64,000 nt of DNA from an uncultured Bacteroidales bacterium (GCA_902800525.1 CADCEV010000001.1:124001-188000), one strand, 5' to 3'. Counted from the stretch's first letter, positions 26,270 through 35,942 are shown. The notes: generated by a model not told the origin, from the letters alone. A program made the numbers and translations.

Positions 26270-27634
26270 TTAATGTTCCGAGCGGATTAGGTCTTTATAC
26301 CTTCTCTTGTGTACCCGGTAAGCGATCTCGGCGTCGGTAAGGTCGGATTCCGCTTGCGTGAGTGCCATTTGCGCTTGAAGCCATTCCGCGATAGTGGCTC
26401 TACCCGCTTCGTAATTGGTTTGCATGTGGCTGTGAGACTCACGCGCATGATCACATGCACGCTGACGCAACTGAACCATCGCTAACGCATCGTTCATCTG
26501 GTCATATGCCTGCTGCGTACGCAACTGCAACTGCGTACCCAGATTCTCTTCATCTATCTTAGCCTGCTCGATAGCGTATTGTTTCTCGCGCATCTTGTGC
26601 GTCGTCTCCCACCAACCGGTGATAGGCACATTCAGCGTAACAAACAATGCGCCGTTACCGTTCTTATTATGGATTCCGTCACGCAGGAAATTGGTTTGGA
26701 AATGTGAATAACCATAGTTGGCACCAAGTGCTATCTGCGGCAAAGCGTCCGCCAAAACCATCCGCTTCTCCAATTCCGCTGCACGCACTTGGAGCGAAAG
26801 CAACTGCTGCTCCGGCGTAGCCGCTGCGGAATCATTCGGCAGTAACTCGGTGATCAGTTCTTCACTCTTCTCTTGCTCGGCTAAATCAAGCGAATCGCTG
26901 CTCTCCAAACCGATTGACAACGCCAGCGCACGCTTAGCCAAACGAATTCCGCTCTGTAATTGTAATAACTGACGAGCCACTTCGTCACGCTTGATTTCTA
27001 CTTGCGAAAGGTCATATGGCAATGCCAAACCGGCTTCTACAGCGCTATGAACCATTTGATAAGTAGTGTCCAACAATGCGTTCGCATCGTCTATGATCTT
27101 GCGTTTTTGCTGCAATCCATATACTAACCAGTAACTTTCCTCTACTTCCTCTAACTTGTCGCGCTCACTCATCTGCGCTTGCAGTTTGGCTGCTTCTACA
27201 CCCAATTTAGCAAGTTGATTGCCGGCTACGATCTTGCCGCCCACAAACACCGGCTGGATAGCTACAACACTCGCGCCGTAACCATGTTGCAAAAGACTGA
27301 AGGTATTCGGCATTCCCAAAGCGGCGCCGAAATTACCATATAACACATTGAGCAGATCGCGCACCGTGGCGTTTCCTATATCATTAACACCTATATCTAC
27401 TAACGGGTTCAAAGCGTGATAGCCGAACGCGACACCCTTGACCTGCGGGAAATACTTGGTCATGGCTTGCATCCGGACTTCTTCTGCACGCTTGACTGAC
27501 AATTCCGCCTTGCGCAAATCGGGATTGTTCCGTTTTGCCATCGCCAGACAGGAATCTAACGTCAACGCTTGCGCGTAACAGCCCAATGCTATCACACAGT
27601 TAACCAAAAGCACTATGTTCCGTTTACTTATCAT
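26270..27634 (-). CDS. TolC-family outer membrane channel protein
   Basis: The 454-residue protein has a signal peptide (IVLLVNCVIALGCYAQ), then LTLDSCLAMAKRNNPDLRKAELSVKRAEE, the typical start of the outer membrane efflux protein repeat, and long coiled-coil helices with repeated Ala/Gln-rich heptads to the end. It should form the trimeric exit duct for the RND pump encoded just upstream. Its start overlaps the end of the pump gene by 11 bases, so the two are translationally coupled. Confidence 0.9.
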   Translation of the reverse strand: MISKRNIVLLVNCVIALGCYAQALTLDSCLAMAKRNNPDLRKAELSVKRAEEVRMQAMTKYFPQVKGVAFGYHALNPLVDIGVNDIGNATVRDLLNVLYGNFGAALGMPNTFSLLQHGYGASVVAIQPVFVGGKIVAGNQLAKLGVEAAKLQAQMSERDKLEEVEESYWLVYGLQQKRKIIDDANALLDTTYQMVHSAVEAGLALPYDLSQVEIKRDEVARQLLQLQSGIRLAKRALALSIGLESSDSLDLAEQEKSEELITELLPNDSAAATPEQQLLSLQVRAAELEKRMVLADALPQIALGANYGYSHFQTNFLRDGIHNKNGNGALFVTLNVPITGWWETTHKMREKQYAIEQAKIDEENLGTQLQLRTQQAYDQMNDALAMVQLRQRACDHARESHSHMQTNYEAGRATIAEWLQAQMALTQAESDLTDAEIAYRVHKRRYKDLIRSEH

Positions 27635-30600
27635 ATACTTTCCAATATACCACAGGCAGAATAGTTACTGTCAGCGGCAGAGTAAAAATTGTACCAAAAC
27701 AAATCACAACTCCCATCGGCATCCAGAGGCTGGTATGCGCAAGGATCATCGGCAATACGCCGAGCGCCGTAGTAGCGGAAGTCAGGAATACAGGCCTCAT
27801 TCGTCTCAAACCGGCGTAGTAAGCCGCCTGACGAGTGTCAAAATGCTTGTATTTCTTGCAATCCTCGGCGTATTCATACATCATAATCGCGTTACGCACG
27901 ATGATTCCGATCAAACTGACTACACCCAAAACGGCGGTAATGGAAATATCCAATTGGAAGATCCACAGACCTAACATAGCGCCGAAAAGACACAACACCG
28001 CGCTGGACAAAGCTAACAACGCCAAACCAAGTTTGCCGAAGTGATAAATCAGCAATACTAACATCACAGCCAATGCTGCTACGACGGACCACATAATCCG
28101 CGGAACTATTAGTTTGTTGAGGAAGGTCAGACCACCATCTTGAATTTCTACCCCGTCGGGCAGTTGATTAAGGTGTTCGCTCATCCATTTCTTCACTTTC
28201 TTATCCGCACTCACCTGACTGATGTTGCCGCGCAAATCCGCGCCGATGGTGATAGCACGCATCGAGTTGCGGTGCTCTAACGAAGTATGATGCCAGTACG
28301 GCTCGATATCTGCTACCTGACGAAGCGGAACCCATTTGCCCGGAACTGCCGTTGGGATCATAATCTCACCCAATGCCTGCGGGGAAAGGGTATCCATTCC
28401 TGCCATATAGAGCACTACCGGCAGTTTATAACTGCCTTCATAAAGCGTGGTAAGAGTTGCGCCTTTGGTAGCTTGACGGAGATAGAGCGAGAGCATCGTC
28501 TCGGTCACACCCAAACGGGTTGCCTCGTCTGCCTTAAGCACAATGCGCGTCGAGGGAGACATACCATGATATTCGCTGTGTACCCATTGTAATTCCGGCA
28601 TCTGCGCCATGTATTGATACAAACTGTCAGCATATATCTCCATCTGCTCATAATCATCGCCTATCACGCGCAACTCAAGTGGGTTGGTTGCGGATTGATA
28701 ATCCAACTGCTTGAAACGAGCATAGGCATTCGGGAAATAGTTCTCATAAGCCACGCTGTATTTCGCAATCACTTGTTCTGTCGCTTTACCGGAAAGCGTA
28801 TTGACAATCAGTTGAGCATAATTGGATCTCGGCGTCTGGGGAGTATAAGCCGCATGGAAACGCGGAGAAGATTGTCCGATAAACGCTGTAACACTGGTCA
28901 CTAACGGGTCCGAACGCAGAATATTTGCTAACGAATCGGCCACTACCGCACTCTCCTCTACCGTGGCACCTTCGCGTAAGTGAATCTCTACGGCGAAGAA
29001 CTCACGCTCCGCTTTCGGCAATAACTGCAAATTGAGACGTGTCATCAAAAATAAACCGATGAATATAGAACCGCCTAATAAGATCCATACTATCCATGTA
29101 TGAGCAAAGCAAGCCCCTAAAATACGCTCATACGTTTTCTGCAACCAACCGAAGAATCGGTTCTGTACACGCTCCACAGGATTCAGTTCACTCTCGTTGC
29201 GCAACTTGATAAAGCGGTAAGAGAGATACGGGGTCACCCAAGTGGAATAGAATATACTGGCTCCCAAAGCATAGAGTACCGCCCATGGGAAGAGTTGCAA
29301 GAACTCACCAAGAGGACCTTCTATAATACGTGTCATCGGGAAGAACATTCCGCTGATGGCGCAAGTTGCAAGCGACATCGGAACGAACAGCAGACTCGTG
29401 CTCACTACCGCCGAATACCAACGGGAATGTCTGCGCGCCAACTGGTTCGTATAACCGTCTATCACTATAACCGAATCATCGACAATCATTCCTAACACAA
29501 AGATCAATGCCGCTAACGTCACCGTATTCAACTCAATACCTGTAATGTACATCAATCCGATACAGATCGCCGTACAGACGGGTACACCCGTGGATGCCAC
29601 CAAAGCCGTACGAAGCGGGAAGAAGAACAACATTACCGCTATCACCACAATAATAGAAATAGCTATGTCGTGCAGGAAAGAAACTACGGAACTTTGAACC
29701 ACCTTGGGCTGATCCGTTATTCGGTGGAAATGAATATCCGGCGGCAAAAGTCTCATCGCCTCTGCCAATTGTTTATCCACTTTTTCTCCAAACTCCACAA
29801 TGTTATTGCCCGGCTCCATCTCTATGTTCAATACCACACAAGCCGCGCCGTTGTGCTCCACGTATCGCTCCGCTTTCTGGTATCGGCGTTCGATGGTGGC
29901 AATATCTTTCATGCGGATAGTAGCTCCTGTCAACGGGTCCGCCCACACGATCTGTTCCTGAATCTCGTATTCCGTTTGGTAAGGAATAACCACCTGTAAA
30001 GCCGCGCCATCTGCCTCTCCGCCTATGGTCCTAAGACCTTGCAACGCTAACTGAGCCTGCAACATAGTCGGACTGACACCATACATGGACAGCCGTTCGG
30101 GATCTATCGTCAAAGCAATCTCTTCGGTTTGTTGACCCATAATACGCAACTTACCCATCTCTTTGATCGTGCGTAAGCGCGAACTGACCTGCTTGGCGTA
30201 TTGTTCCAACTCACGAGGACTTCGCTGCTCACTCTCAATAGCAATGAGCAACGAGGATGTATAGCCGAAATCATCAATGATCAGTGTCTGTACAACTCCG
30301 GACGGCATAGCCGTTTTTTGCAGCAAAGGTAATCCTGCACGCATTTTGGTCCATGTACCTTCGGTATCGTCTACCGAGTTGCGAAGCATGACGTAAACGT
30401 ACGAAATACCGTCTTCTGACACGCTGAAAGTCATGGAGCGGTCCACTTCTTCAAACGAGTTGATGTAATCCTCAAGCGGCATCGTCACCTGTTCTTCCAC
30501 CTCTTGAGCCATTGCTCCCGGATAAACTGCCGCTACTACACCCTGACGGATTGTGAACTGCGGAAACTCATCCTTGTTCAGTCGTGGCAGACACCAGATA

Positions 30601-30683
30601 CCGAAGCCCATGAGCAGCATAAACAAAGCAATCACCACATTGTGATGCTTCATGGCTCCTTCTATGTGCTTGCTCGTTTTCAT
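27624..30683 (-). CDS. RND-family efflux pump, inner membrane subunit
   Basis: I take ATG 30683, which forms an ATGA overlap with the adaptor gene; an ATG six codons earlier is possible. The product (1019 residues) has twelve predicted membrane helices, two large periplasmic loops, the TM4 proton-relay acids in LGMIVDDSVIVIDGY, and IGIIVRNAIMMYEYAED in the second half. It is an AcrB/MMPL-like proton-driven exporter. Drug, bile-acid and other substrates are all possible; the metal-pump (CusA) Met motifs were not recognised. Confidence 0.9.
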   Translation of the reverse strand: MKTSKHIEGAMKHHNVVIALFMLLMGFGIWCLPRLNKDEFPQFTIRQGVVAAVYPGAMAQEVEEQVTMPLEDYINSFEEVDRSMTFSVSEDGISYVYVMLRNSVDDTEGTWTKMRAGLPLLQKTAMPSGVVQTLIIDDFGYTSSLLIAIESEQRSPRELEQYAKQVSSRLRTIKEMGKLRIMGQQTEEIALTIDPERLSMYGVSPTMLQAQLALQGLRTIGGEADGAALQVVIPYQTEYEIQEQIVWADPLTGATIRMKDIATIERRYQKAERYVEHNGAACVVLNIEMEPGNNIVEFGEKVDKQLAEAMRLLPPDIHFHRITDQPKVVQSSVVSFLHDIAISIIVVIAVMLFFFPLRTALVASTGVPVCTAICIGLMYITGIELNTVTLAALIFVLGMIVDDSVIVIDGYTNQLARRHSRWYSAVVSTSLLFVPMSLATCAISGMFFPMTRIIEGPLGEFLQLFPWAVLYALGASIFYSTWVTPYLSYRFIKLRNESELNPVERVQNRFFGWLQKTYERILGACFAHTWIVWILLGGSIFIGLFLMTRLNLQLLPKAEREFFAVEIHLREGATVEESAVVADSLANILRSDPLVTSVTAFIGQSSPRFHAAYTPQTPRSNYAQLIVNTLSGKATEQVIAKYSVAYENYFPNAYARFKQLDYQSATNPLELRVIGDDYEQMEIYADSLYQYMAQMPELQWVHSEYHGMSPSTRIVLKADEATRLGVTETMLSLYLRQATKGATLTTLYEGSYKLPVVLYMAGMDTLSPQALGEIMIPTAVPGKWVPLRQVADIEPYWHHTSLEHRNSMRAITIGADLRGNISQVSADKKVKKWMSEHLNQLPDGVEIQDGGLTFLNKLIVPRIMWSVVAALAVMLVLLIYHFGKLGLALLALSSAVLCLFGAMLGLWIFQLDISITAVLGVVSLIGIIVRNAIMMYEYAEDCKKYKHFDTRQAAYYAGLRRMRPVFLTSATTALGVLPMILAHTSLWMPMGVVICFGTIFTLPLTVTILPVVYWKVYDK

Positions 30684-31717
30684 TGTATGTGCAGTTTGCA
30701 ACCGTTATATAATTTCTGGTAGCCGTCAATAATGAGTGTATCGCCGGCGTGCAAACCGTCTGTCACCTCTACTCCATCGGCCTTGTATCGTCCTGTTGTG
30801 ATCGCGCGGCGCTCTGCCTTACCGTCCGCCGCAATCCAAACCGTCGGACCGTTCTTCGTCAGCAGCACACATCTGTTCGGAATCACAATCTCATTATTCT
30901 CCGCTTGTGCGTTCTTATGTCCGTCCAGACGGCATTTGGCTACCATGCCGGGCATCAATCGCGAATCCGTTGTTCCGCTCACGCGCGCAGAAACAGTATA
31001 AGTATGAGCCACAGGATCGGCTTTCATGCTTTTCTCCGTCACTTGAATAGCGTACGAACTGTTCACCGCCGCACAATCCATCTCTCCGCGCTGACCGATT
31101 GTTACCATGCCGATTTCTGTCTCCGGCACAGTGAATAGCACTTGATAGGCGGAAAGGTCTAGGATCACTCCGATTCGCATAGCAGGCAATACTGATTGAC
31201 CGGGCTGAATTTTCCATCCGCTTATCACTCCGTCCTGCGGGGCGCGCAAAGTACATTCGCTGAGTTGTTGGCGCGCTGCATCGTAGAGTGAACGGGCCTG
31301 TGTGTATTGGCTCTCTATTTCCACCATCTTCTGGTCGGTCACAGCGCCTTTGTCATACACTTGTTTGGCGCGCTCGTATCCGTCTTTGGCTTGTTCATAC
31401 ACCGCTCTTGTCGAACGAACTGCATTAAGAGCCTGAGCGCTATCCACGCGGAGCAGAACTTGCCCTTTCTTCACATACTCGCCGTCTTTTACAGGCACAC
31501 TCAGCACTCTGCCGCCTGTCTGCACACTAAGCGGTGTCTCGCGTATCGCCTCTACGGTGCCTACATAACGGGATGGAGACGATGCCACACCGGCTGTCAC
31601 TACCTGCACGCGCACTGGAATCGGCTGAAGTGCCGTTTTCTGCTCACTCACCTTGCCGCAAGCAGTTATGAACAGCAGACAAACACAAACCACACCTGAC
31701 TGACACGCCTTTTTCAT
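30680..31717 (-). CDS. RND efflux periplasmic adaptor (HlyD/MFP family), lipoprotein
   Basis: ATG 31717 is preferred: AAAGGA lies 7-13 bases upstream, a rare clear Shine-Dalgarno site for this genome. The 345-residue product has a lipobox (LLFITACG), a barrel-sandwich pair (GGRVLSVPVKDGEYVKKGQV and APQDGVISGWKIQPGQSV) flanking a coiled coil, and beta-barrel domains. It bridges the pump to the TolC-like channel. Stop codon and pump start overlap as ATGA. Confidence 0.9.
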   Translation of the reverse strand: MKKACQSGVVCVCLLFITACGKVSEQKTALQPIPVRVQVVTAGVASSPSRYVGTVEAIRETPLSVQTGGRVLSVPVKDGEYVKKGQVLLRVDSAQALNAVRSTRAVYEQAKDGYERAKQVYDKGAVTDQKMVEIESQYTQARSLYDAARQQLSECTLRAPQDGVISGWKIQPGQSVLPAMRIGVILDLSAYQVLFTVPETEIGMVTIGQRGEMDCAAVNSSYAIQVTEKSMKADPVAHTYTVSARVSGTTDSRLMPGMVAKCRLDGHKNAQAENNEIVIPNRCVLLTKNGPTVWIAADGKAERRAITTGRYKADGVEVTDGLHAGDTLIIDGYQKLYNGCKLHIQ

Positions 31718-31719
31718 TG

Positions 31720-32139
31720 TTAGTTCCTTTTGCATACCATTACCAAATTATCCGCCTTTAACGATGAACCGATGTACATAAGATCAAAGATGATGGTTCC
31801 GTCGTAGATCTTGCCGCTTCCTATCACCTGCACGTCGTATTCTCCGAAGGATTGCGAAATACGGCGGCTGAAAACCTCCATGTCAATGTTCTTGTCTTTA
31901 ATTTTTGCATTAGTGTAGTAAACGGATCCTCCCATGGCGTTAAAAGTGAGTAACGCCGTACTGTCGGTCTTATGGATAATGTCCAAAGTGCCGATTTCAT
32001 CGGATAAATTTCGGCTGACACCATTCACTGTTGCCTTACCGCTGATTTTGTAGGAATAGGATCCGGAAACCTGTTGCACCTGATCCTTGCATGCTACCAG
32101 TGCTAACATCAGCATGGCGATTGTAAAGAACTTCTTCAT
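31720..32139 (-). CDS. small lipoprotein, lipocalin-like size, unknown function
   Basis: From ATG 32139 the product has 139 residues and a lipobox (LMLALVACKD). The mature part is beta-rich (GSYSYKISGKATVN, ALLTFNAMGGSVYY, YDGTIIFDLMYIGSS), a pattern seen in calycin-type or META-like small barrels, but no named family is recognised. It sits two bases before the adaptor ATG of an efflux operon and 22 bases after the pectate lyase stop, so it is co-transcribed with both. Confidence 0.75.
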   Translation of the reverse strand: MKKFFTIAMLMLALVACKDQVQQVSGSYSYKISGKATVNGVSRNLSDEIGTLDIIHKTDSTALLTFNAMGGSVYYTNAKIKDKNIDMEVFSRRISQSFGEYDVQVIGSGKIYDGTIIFDLMYIGSSLKADNLVMVCKRN

Positions 32140-32161
32140 ATCATCAAATATTCTCAAAATC

Positions 32162-33838
32162 TTATTGTTGTAAATACTTTTGTCCGTTTTGGATCACAAT
32201 TCCTTTGTAGTCTTCGCCCACACGCTGGCCTAAGATGTTGTAACGCTCAGGGCTGTTATCGGGCTGAATATGGGTGTACTCTAATCCTTCCGGCTTTTGA
32301 TAACCATCCTCCATCTGCGGACGATGACTCATGGCATAATCCAGATACATCTCTAACATCGTATAGCCGCTTGCGTGACGCACATTATTGTCCGGCGTCG
32401 TCGGATCACACCCGTTCTCGCTCTCCCATACATCCGGCATTCCGTCCATATCCGTATCTTTCAGCGCTTCTACAGCCGGATAATCATAGAATCCCTCTGC
32501 GTCTTCCTCGGTGTCAATAATACCGTTTCCTCTGGAGGCACCGCTATAAGTAGCTTGCTTATTACGGGTATCGTTCACTAATCGTAACTCCACATGGTCA
32601 CGTGGGAAACAACCTGCTGTGTCCAAAACGGTCTCGTACGCTTCCTCAGCCGTTTCGTAATCGCTGACAGCATAAGCATACATCTCGAAATCATAGCGAC
32701 CATAGATAGAATCGGTAGTCCATTTCCACCAAGGTGTTTTCGGACGAATGAGTGTATCTACCCGTATATCGTCTTTCGTATAGGTCTTCACGTTCACAGC
32801 CGACCAGTTATCTGCCGTAGCCGAAGCTGCTCCATCGAACACATTACCGGAGAGATACCATTTGCTTGGTCCCCAAGACGTGGCTCCAGAGCGCGCTTTC
32901 TCTACTGAAACAAAATTTTTCTTATTCGTCGTATTCGGTCCTGCTTTGTAGTAGTTATTGATAAAATTGCACTCATGTGCCGAGTTCAGACCATTATATT
33001 CACCTTCCGCTAATTTAGCAGTATTCTCACCACCATAACAACCGTTCGAACCGCCCTCAAAATTATACTGCACATTATTGATATAATCAATATAGACCAC
33101 ACAATCGTTTACCCCTTGCGCTCCGTTAAAACGGCACGAACGTTTGTTGTTATGAACCAACAAGTTATGATGATATGTAGCCGGCGAACCGCCCCATTGA
33201 CAACCATAGGCACGCTGACCTTTTTTGTGTCCCGCATCGTACAAACCTTCATGCACGATACAGTATTGCACAGTGATAAAATGGCTGTCGTAAGAGTTCA
33301 TATTCTCTTCCATTGACCAACCGAAATCGCAATGGTCGAAGATATAACTCTCGCAATTCTCCGCTCCAACAGCGTTTGCGTCCAACAATTTTCCATTCAC
33401 ATCATATTGACCTAAACGGAAACGGATATTGCGGATAATAAAGTTCTTGGATCCACCGCAGTTGACTTTGTTGTGCGTGATTACGATACCCATTCCCGGT
33501 GCTGTCTGTCCGGCTATAGTATAATTCTGGCGGTTGATTCGCAGGTCCTTAACCAGCCTGATCTCACCTGAAACAGCAAAACAAACCGTTAACGGCTCAC
33601 CCGGATATTGTTGCATCGCCCAACGGAGCGTGCCTTCTTTGGCGCCGGTAGCGTCGTCTTCCAGCGAAGTGACATAAACCACCTGTCCTCCGCGGCCACC
33701 GGACGTGTATTTACCGAAACCTTCCGCGCCCGGGAAAGCCACAAGCGTGTCGGGTAACAAACCGGCACTCGCCATTAAGGAACTAACGCAGCAAACTGCT
33801 GCCATAATGAATCGTCTGGTACAGGAGCTGTAATACAT
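32162..33838 (-). CDS. pectate lyase-like polysaccharide lyase (PL1 type), exported
   Basis: The 558-residue protein has a signal region (FIMAAVCCVSSLMASA), then AFPGAEGFGKYTSGGRGGQV, GTLRWAMQQ, a right-handed beta-helix with NFIIRNIRFRLGQYDVNG, YIFDHCDFGWSMEEN and NNKRSCRFNGAQG, all typical of Bacteroidota PL1 pectate lyases. A calcium-like acidic stretch (DTDMDGMPDVWE) precedes a C-terminal tail with YNILGQRVGEDYKG. ATG 33838 overlaps the pseudouridine synthase gene by 64 bases; ATG 33805 would shorten this to 31. It cleaves (homo)galacturonan by family. Confidence 0.88.
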   Translation of the reverse strand: MYYSSCTRRFIMAAVCCVSSLMASAGLLPDTLVAFPGAEGFGKYTSGGRGGQVVYVTSLEDDATGAKEGTLRWAMQQYPGEPLTVCFAVSGEIRLVKDLRINRQNYTIAGQTAPGMGIVITHNKVNCGGSKNFIIRNIRFRLGQYDVNGKLLDANAVGAENCESYIFDHCDFGWSMEENMNSYDSHFITVQYCIVHEGLYDAGHKKGQRAYGCQWGGSPATYHHNLLVHNNKRSCRFNGAQGVNDCVVYIDYINNVQYNFEGGSNGCYGGENTAKLAEGEYNGLNSAHECNFINNYYKAGPNTTNKKNFVSVEKARSGATSWGPSKWYLSGNVFDGAASATADNWSAVNVKTYTKDDIRVDTLIRPKTPWWKWTTDSIYGRYDFEMYAYAVSDYETAEEAYETVLDTAGCFPRDHVELRLVNDTRNKQATYSGASRGNGIIDTEEDAEGFYDYPAVEALKDTDMDGMPDVWESENGCDPTTPDNNVRHASGYTMLEMYLDYAMSHRPQMEDGYQKPEGLEYTHIQPDNSPERYNILGQRVGEDYKGIVIQNGQKYLQQ

Positions 33839-34455
33839 ATATCTTGTTTGCTTACAGGGTGAATAAATTCAATTTTGCGTGCGTGAAGACAAATACCTCC
33901 ATCGGGATTGGACCGTTTGGCGCCATATTTCAGATCGCCCTTTATCGGACATCCTATCGCCGCCAATTGGCAGCGGATCTGATGATGCCGGCCTGTCTCC
34001 AAATTAACTTCCAAGAGCGTATAATGGTCGCCTTTGACCAGGGTTTTATAACTCAACACAGCCAACTTGGCTTCTTTCGCGCCGGGTTTGGCTATATAAC
34101 TCTTGTTCTGCGCTTCATTGCGGACAAGCCAATTCTCTAAACGTGCTTCCGCCTGTTTAGGAGCACCTTGCACAATCGCCCAATAGGTCTTGCGGATTTG
34201 CTCGTGGCTCTTGAACATCTCATTCAAACGCGAGAGCGCCTTGCTCGTGCGCGCAAAGAGCACTACTCCGCTTGTCGGACGGTCTAATCGGTGTGTTACA
34301 CCTAAAAATACTTCGCCGGGCTTATGGTATTTCTCTTTGATATAGACCTTTACTGTCTCCGAAAGCGGAGTATCGCCTGTCTTGTCGCCTTGTACGATTT
34401 CGTTGCAAGTCTTATTGACCGCAATAATATGATTGTCTTCGTATAAAACGGTCAT
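33775..34455 (-). CDS. RluA-family pseudouridine synthase
   Basis: From ATG 34455 ([16 protein letters not shown]) the product has 226 residues. It contains the catalytic Asp in THRLDRPTSGVVLFART, KTYWAIVQG, and ETGRHHQIRCQLAAIGCPI, all RluA-family motifs. No S4 RNA-binding domain is present, and it is shorter than RluC/RluD. It isomerises uridine in rRNA or tRNA; the site is unknown. Its start codon overlaps the rubredoxin stop (TAATG), and its 3' end overlaps the pectate lyase gene. Confidence 0.9.
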   Translation of the reverse strand: MTVLYEDNHIIAVNKTCNEIVQGDKTGDTPLSETVKVYIKEKYHKPGEVFLGVTHRLDRPTSGVVLFARTSKALSRLNEMFKSHEQIRKTYWAIVQGAPKQAEARLENWLVRNEAQNKSYIAKPGAKEAKLAVLSYKTLVKGDHYTLLEVNLETGRHHQIRCQLAAIGCPIKGDLKYGAKRSNPDGGICLHARKIEFIHPVSKQDICITAPVPDDSLWQQFAALVP

Positions 34456-34613
34456 TATTCCTTGGTGAACTGGTCTTTGCCAACTCCGCAGAGAGGACAA
34501 CTCCACTCTGCCGGAAGGTCTTCAAATGCGGTTCCTGCGGCGATGCCGTTGTCCGGATCACCAACGCTGGGGTCATATTCGTACCCGCAGACATCACAAA
34601 CATACTTTGCCAT
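34455..34613 (-). CDS. rubredoxin
   Basis: The 52-residue product, too short for many gene finders, begins [15 protein letters not shown] and ends with [14 protein letters not shown]. The two CxxC pairs (Cys6/Cys9 and Cys39/Cys42) bind one iron, and the spacing, Tyr11, Tyr13 and Trp37 fit rubredoxins exactly. It is a small cytosolic electron carrier, often in oxygen or peroxide defence in anaerobes. It stands between rlmB and the pseudouridine synthase, sharing TAATG with the latter. Confidence 0.95.
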   Translation of the reverse strand: MAKYVCDVCGYEYDPSVGDPDNGIAAGTAFEDLPAEWSCPLCGVGKDQFTKE

Positions 34614-34641
34614 AATATTCAATTTTAAGAGTTTATAATTT

Positions 34642-35418
34642 TCAGTTGTTCAGTGCTCTCTGCCGAACGGCCTCGTAGATGAAAACACCGGCGGCAACAG
34701 AGACATTGAGCGATTCAATCACGCCTGTCATCGGCAGACGCACTTGGTCTGTACAGAGTTTGAGGTTCTCCTCATAGATACCTTTTTCCTCGCTGCCCAT
34801 TACGATACAGGTCGGAACGGTCATATCCACTTCGGTGTAATTACGGTCGGTATGTTCCGTAGCCGCAACAATGCGCAAACCACTTTCTTGCAGGTAACGC
34901 AACGCGTTTTGCAGGTTCTCTACCTTACAAATCGGCAATGAATGCAACGCTCCGGCGGACGCTTTGACAGCATCGCCGTTGATGGCGGCACTCCCGCGCG
35001 AACCTATTATTAATGCGTGTACGCCCGCACACACGCAAGTACGCGCGATAGCTCCGAAATTGCGTACATCCGTCACGCCGTCCAGAAGCATCAGAAGAGG
35101 CACTTTGCCCTCATCGAACAACGATGCCACCATATTCTCCAGCGGATAGAACTCGATCGGACTAAGAAAAGCTATCACGCCTTGGTGGTTCTTGTCCGTG
35201 AATTGGTTGAGTTTCTCTAATGGAACACGCTGGATCGGCGTCGATGTGCCTTCTAACTTAATAAGCAACTCACGCCCGATAGCCGAAGACATGTCTCTGC
35301 GCACAAGCACTTTGTCCAGCGCTTTGCCGGCGTCGATGGCTTCCATAACTGCGCGCACACCGAAGATCATTTCCTTCTCCGGCGGACGCTTGGTCTCATA
35401 ATTTTTCTTCGCAATCAT
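34642..35418 (-). CDS. rlmB: 23S rRNA (guanosine-2'-O-)-methyltransferase RlmB (TrmH/SpoU family)
   Basis: The 258-residue protein has an N-terminal substrate-binding part with [11 protein letters not shown], and the SPOUT motifs: [12 protein letters not shown] (motif 1), [10 protein letters not shown] (motif 2) and [19 protein letters not shown] (motif 3). It methylates the ribose of G2251 in 23S rRNA by family. It starts four bases after the PepSY-like lipoprotein gene, so it is read from the promoter at 35.9 kb. Confidence 0.93.
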   Translation of the reverse strand: MIAKKNYETKRPPEKEMIFGVRAVMEAIDAGKALDKVLVRRDMSSAIGRELLIKLEGTSTPIQRVPLEKLNQFTDKNHQGVIAFLSPIEFYPLENMVASLFDEGKVPLLMLLDGVTDVRNFGAIARTCVCAGVHALIIGSRGSAAINGDAVKASAGALHSLPICKVENLQNALRYLQESGLRIVAATEHTDRNYTEVDMTVPTCIVMGSEEKGIYEENLKLCTDQVRLPMTGVIESLNVSVAAGVFIYEAVRQRALNN

Positions 35419-35422
35419 CCTG

Positions 35423-35860
35423 TTAGTCGTCTATACCGATAAATTCAAAACTGCTGTTGAACTTGAGGTCCAACTTGTTATTGAGTTCAGCCTTCCATCC
35501 CCAATCGTCTTTCCCCCACTCTACGATGAATGCTTGCGGGAACTGAGCAGCTACTTGCTGACGAACGATCTCGGGAACCAAAGCGTCCGGAACGGCCTGA
35601 AACTTGCAATCCACATGCTTGAAGCTTCCGTCGCCTTCCATATCCAACTCGGAGCCGTCGTTAAAACGTACCTCATATTCCTTGTCAAACCACTCTCTAT
35701 CCTGCTTCACATAAGCGATATTGGCAACGTCAAAATTAGCTTGTACCAATTGTTGACCTGCTGCCGGCAGTTGGGCAAATGTGATGAGTTGGTCACGCGT
35801 ATTGCAGGAACTCAAACCGAATAATACTGCCATAATGGCCATTAAAAATGTCTTTTTCAT
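35423..35860 (-). CDS. PepSY-like (DUF2874) putative lipoprotein
   Basis: The 145-residue protein has a signal peptide with lipobox-like GLSSCNTRD (Cys near 19). The mature part has two PepSY-like repeats, seen as YEVRFNDGSELDMEGDGSFKHVD and WKAELNNKLDLKFNSSFEFIGI with acidic VP-x-IVRQQV helices between. Family members bind or inhibit unknown periplasmic partners. It is the first gene of the long minus-strand unit and has a strong promoter 22 bases upstream. Confidence 0.83.
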   Translation of the reverse strand: MKKTFLMAIMAVLFGLSSCNTRDQLITFAQLPAAGQQLVQANFDVANIAYVKQDREWFDKEYEVRFNDGSELDMEGDGSFKHVDCKFQAVPDALVPEIVRQQVAAQFPQAFIVEWGKDDWGWKAELNNKLDLKFNSSFEFIGIDD

Positions 35861-35882
35861 ATCTTTATATATTAAAACGGTG

Positions 35883-35913
35883 CAAAGATACTATTTTTTT
35901 TTCATATATGCAA
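35883..35913 (-). promoter_or_regulatory. promoter of the 35.9-26.3 kb minus-strand unit
   Basis: On the minus strand TTG (35913-35911) and TATCTTTG (35890-35883) are 20 bases apart, with the TTGCATATATGAAA extension and A-tract. The next ATG is 22 bases downstream. Confidence 0.88.
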
Positions 35914-35942
35914 ATTTATTGTCAAAATTTTGCTACATATTA

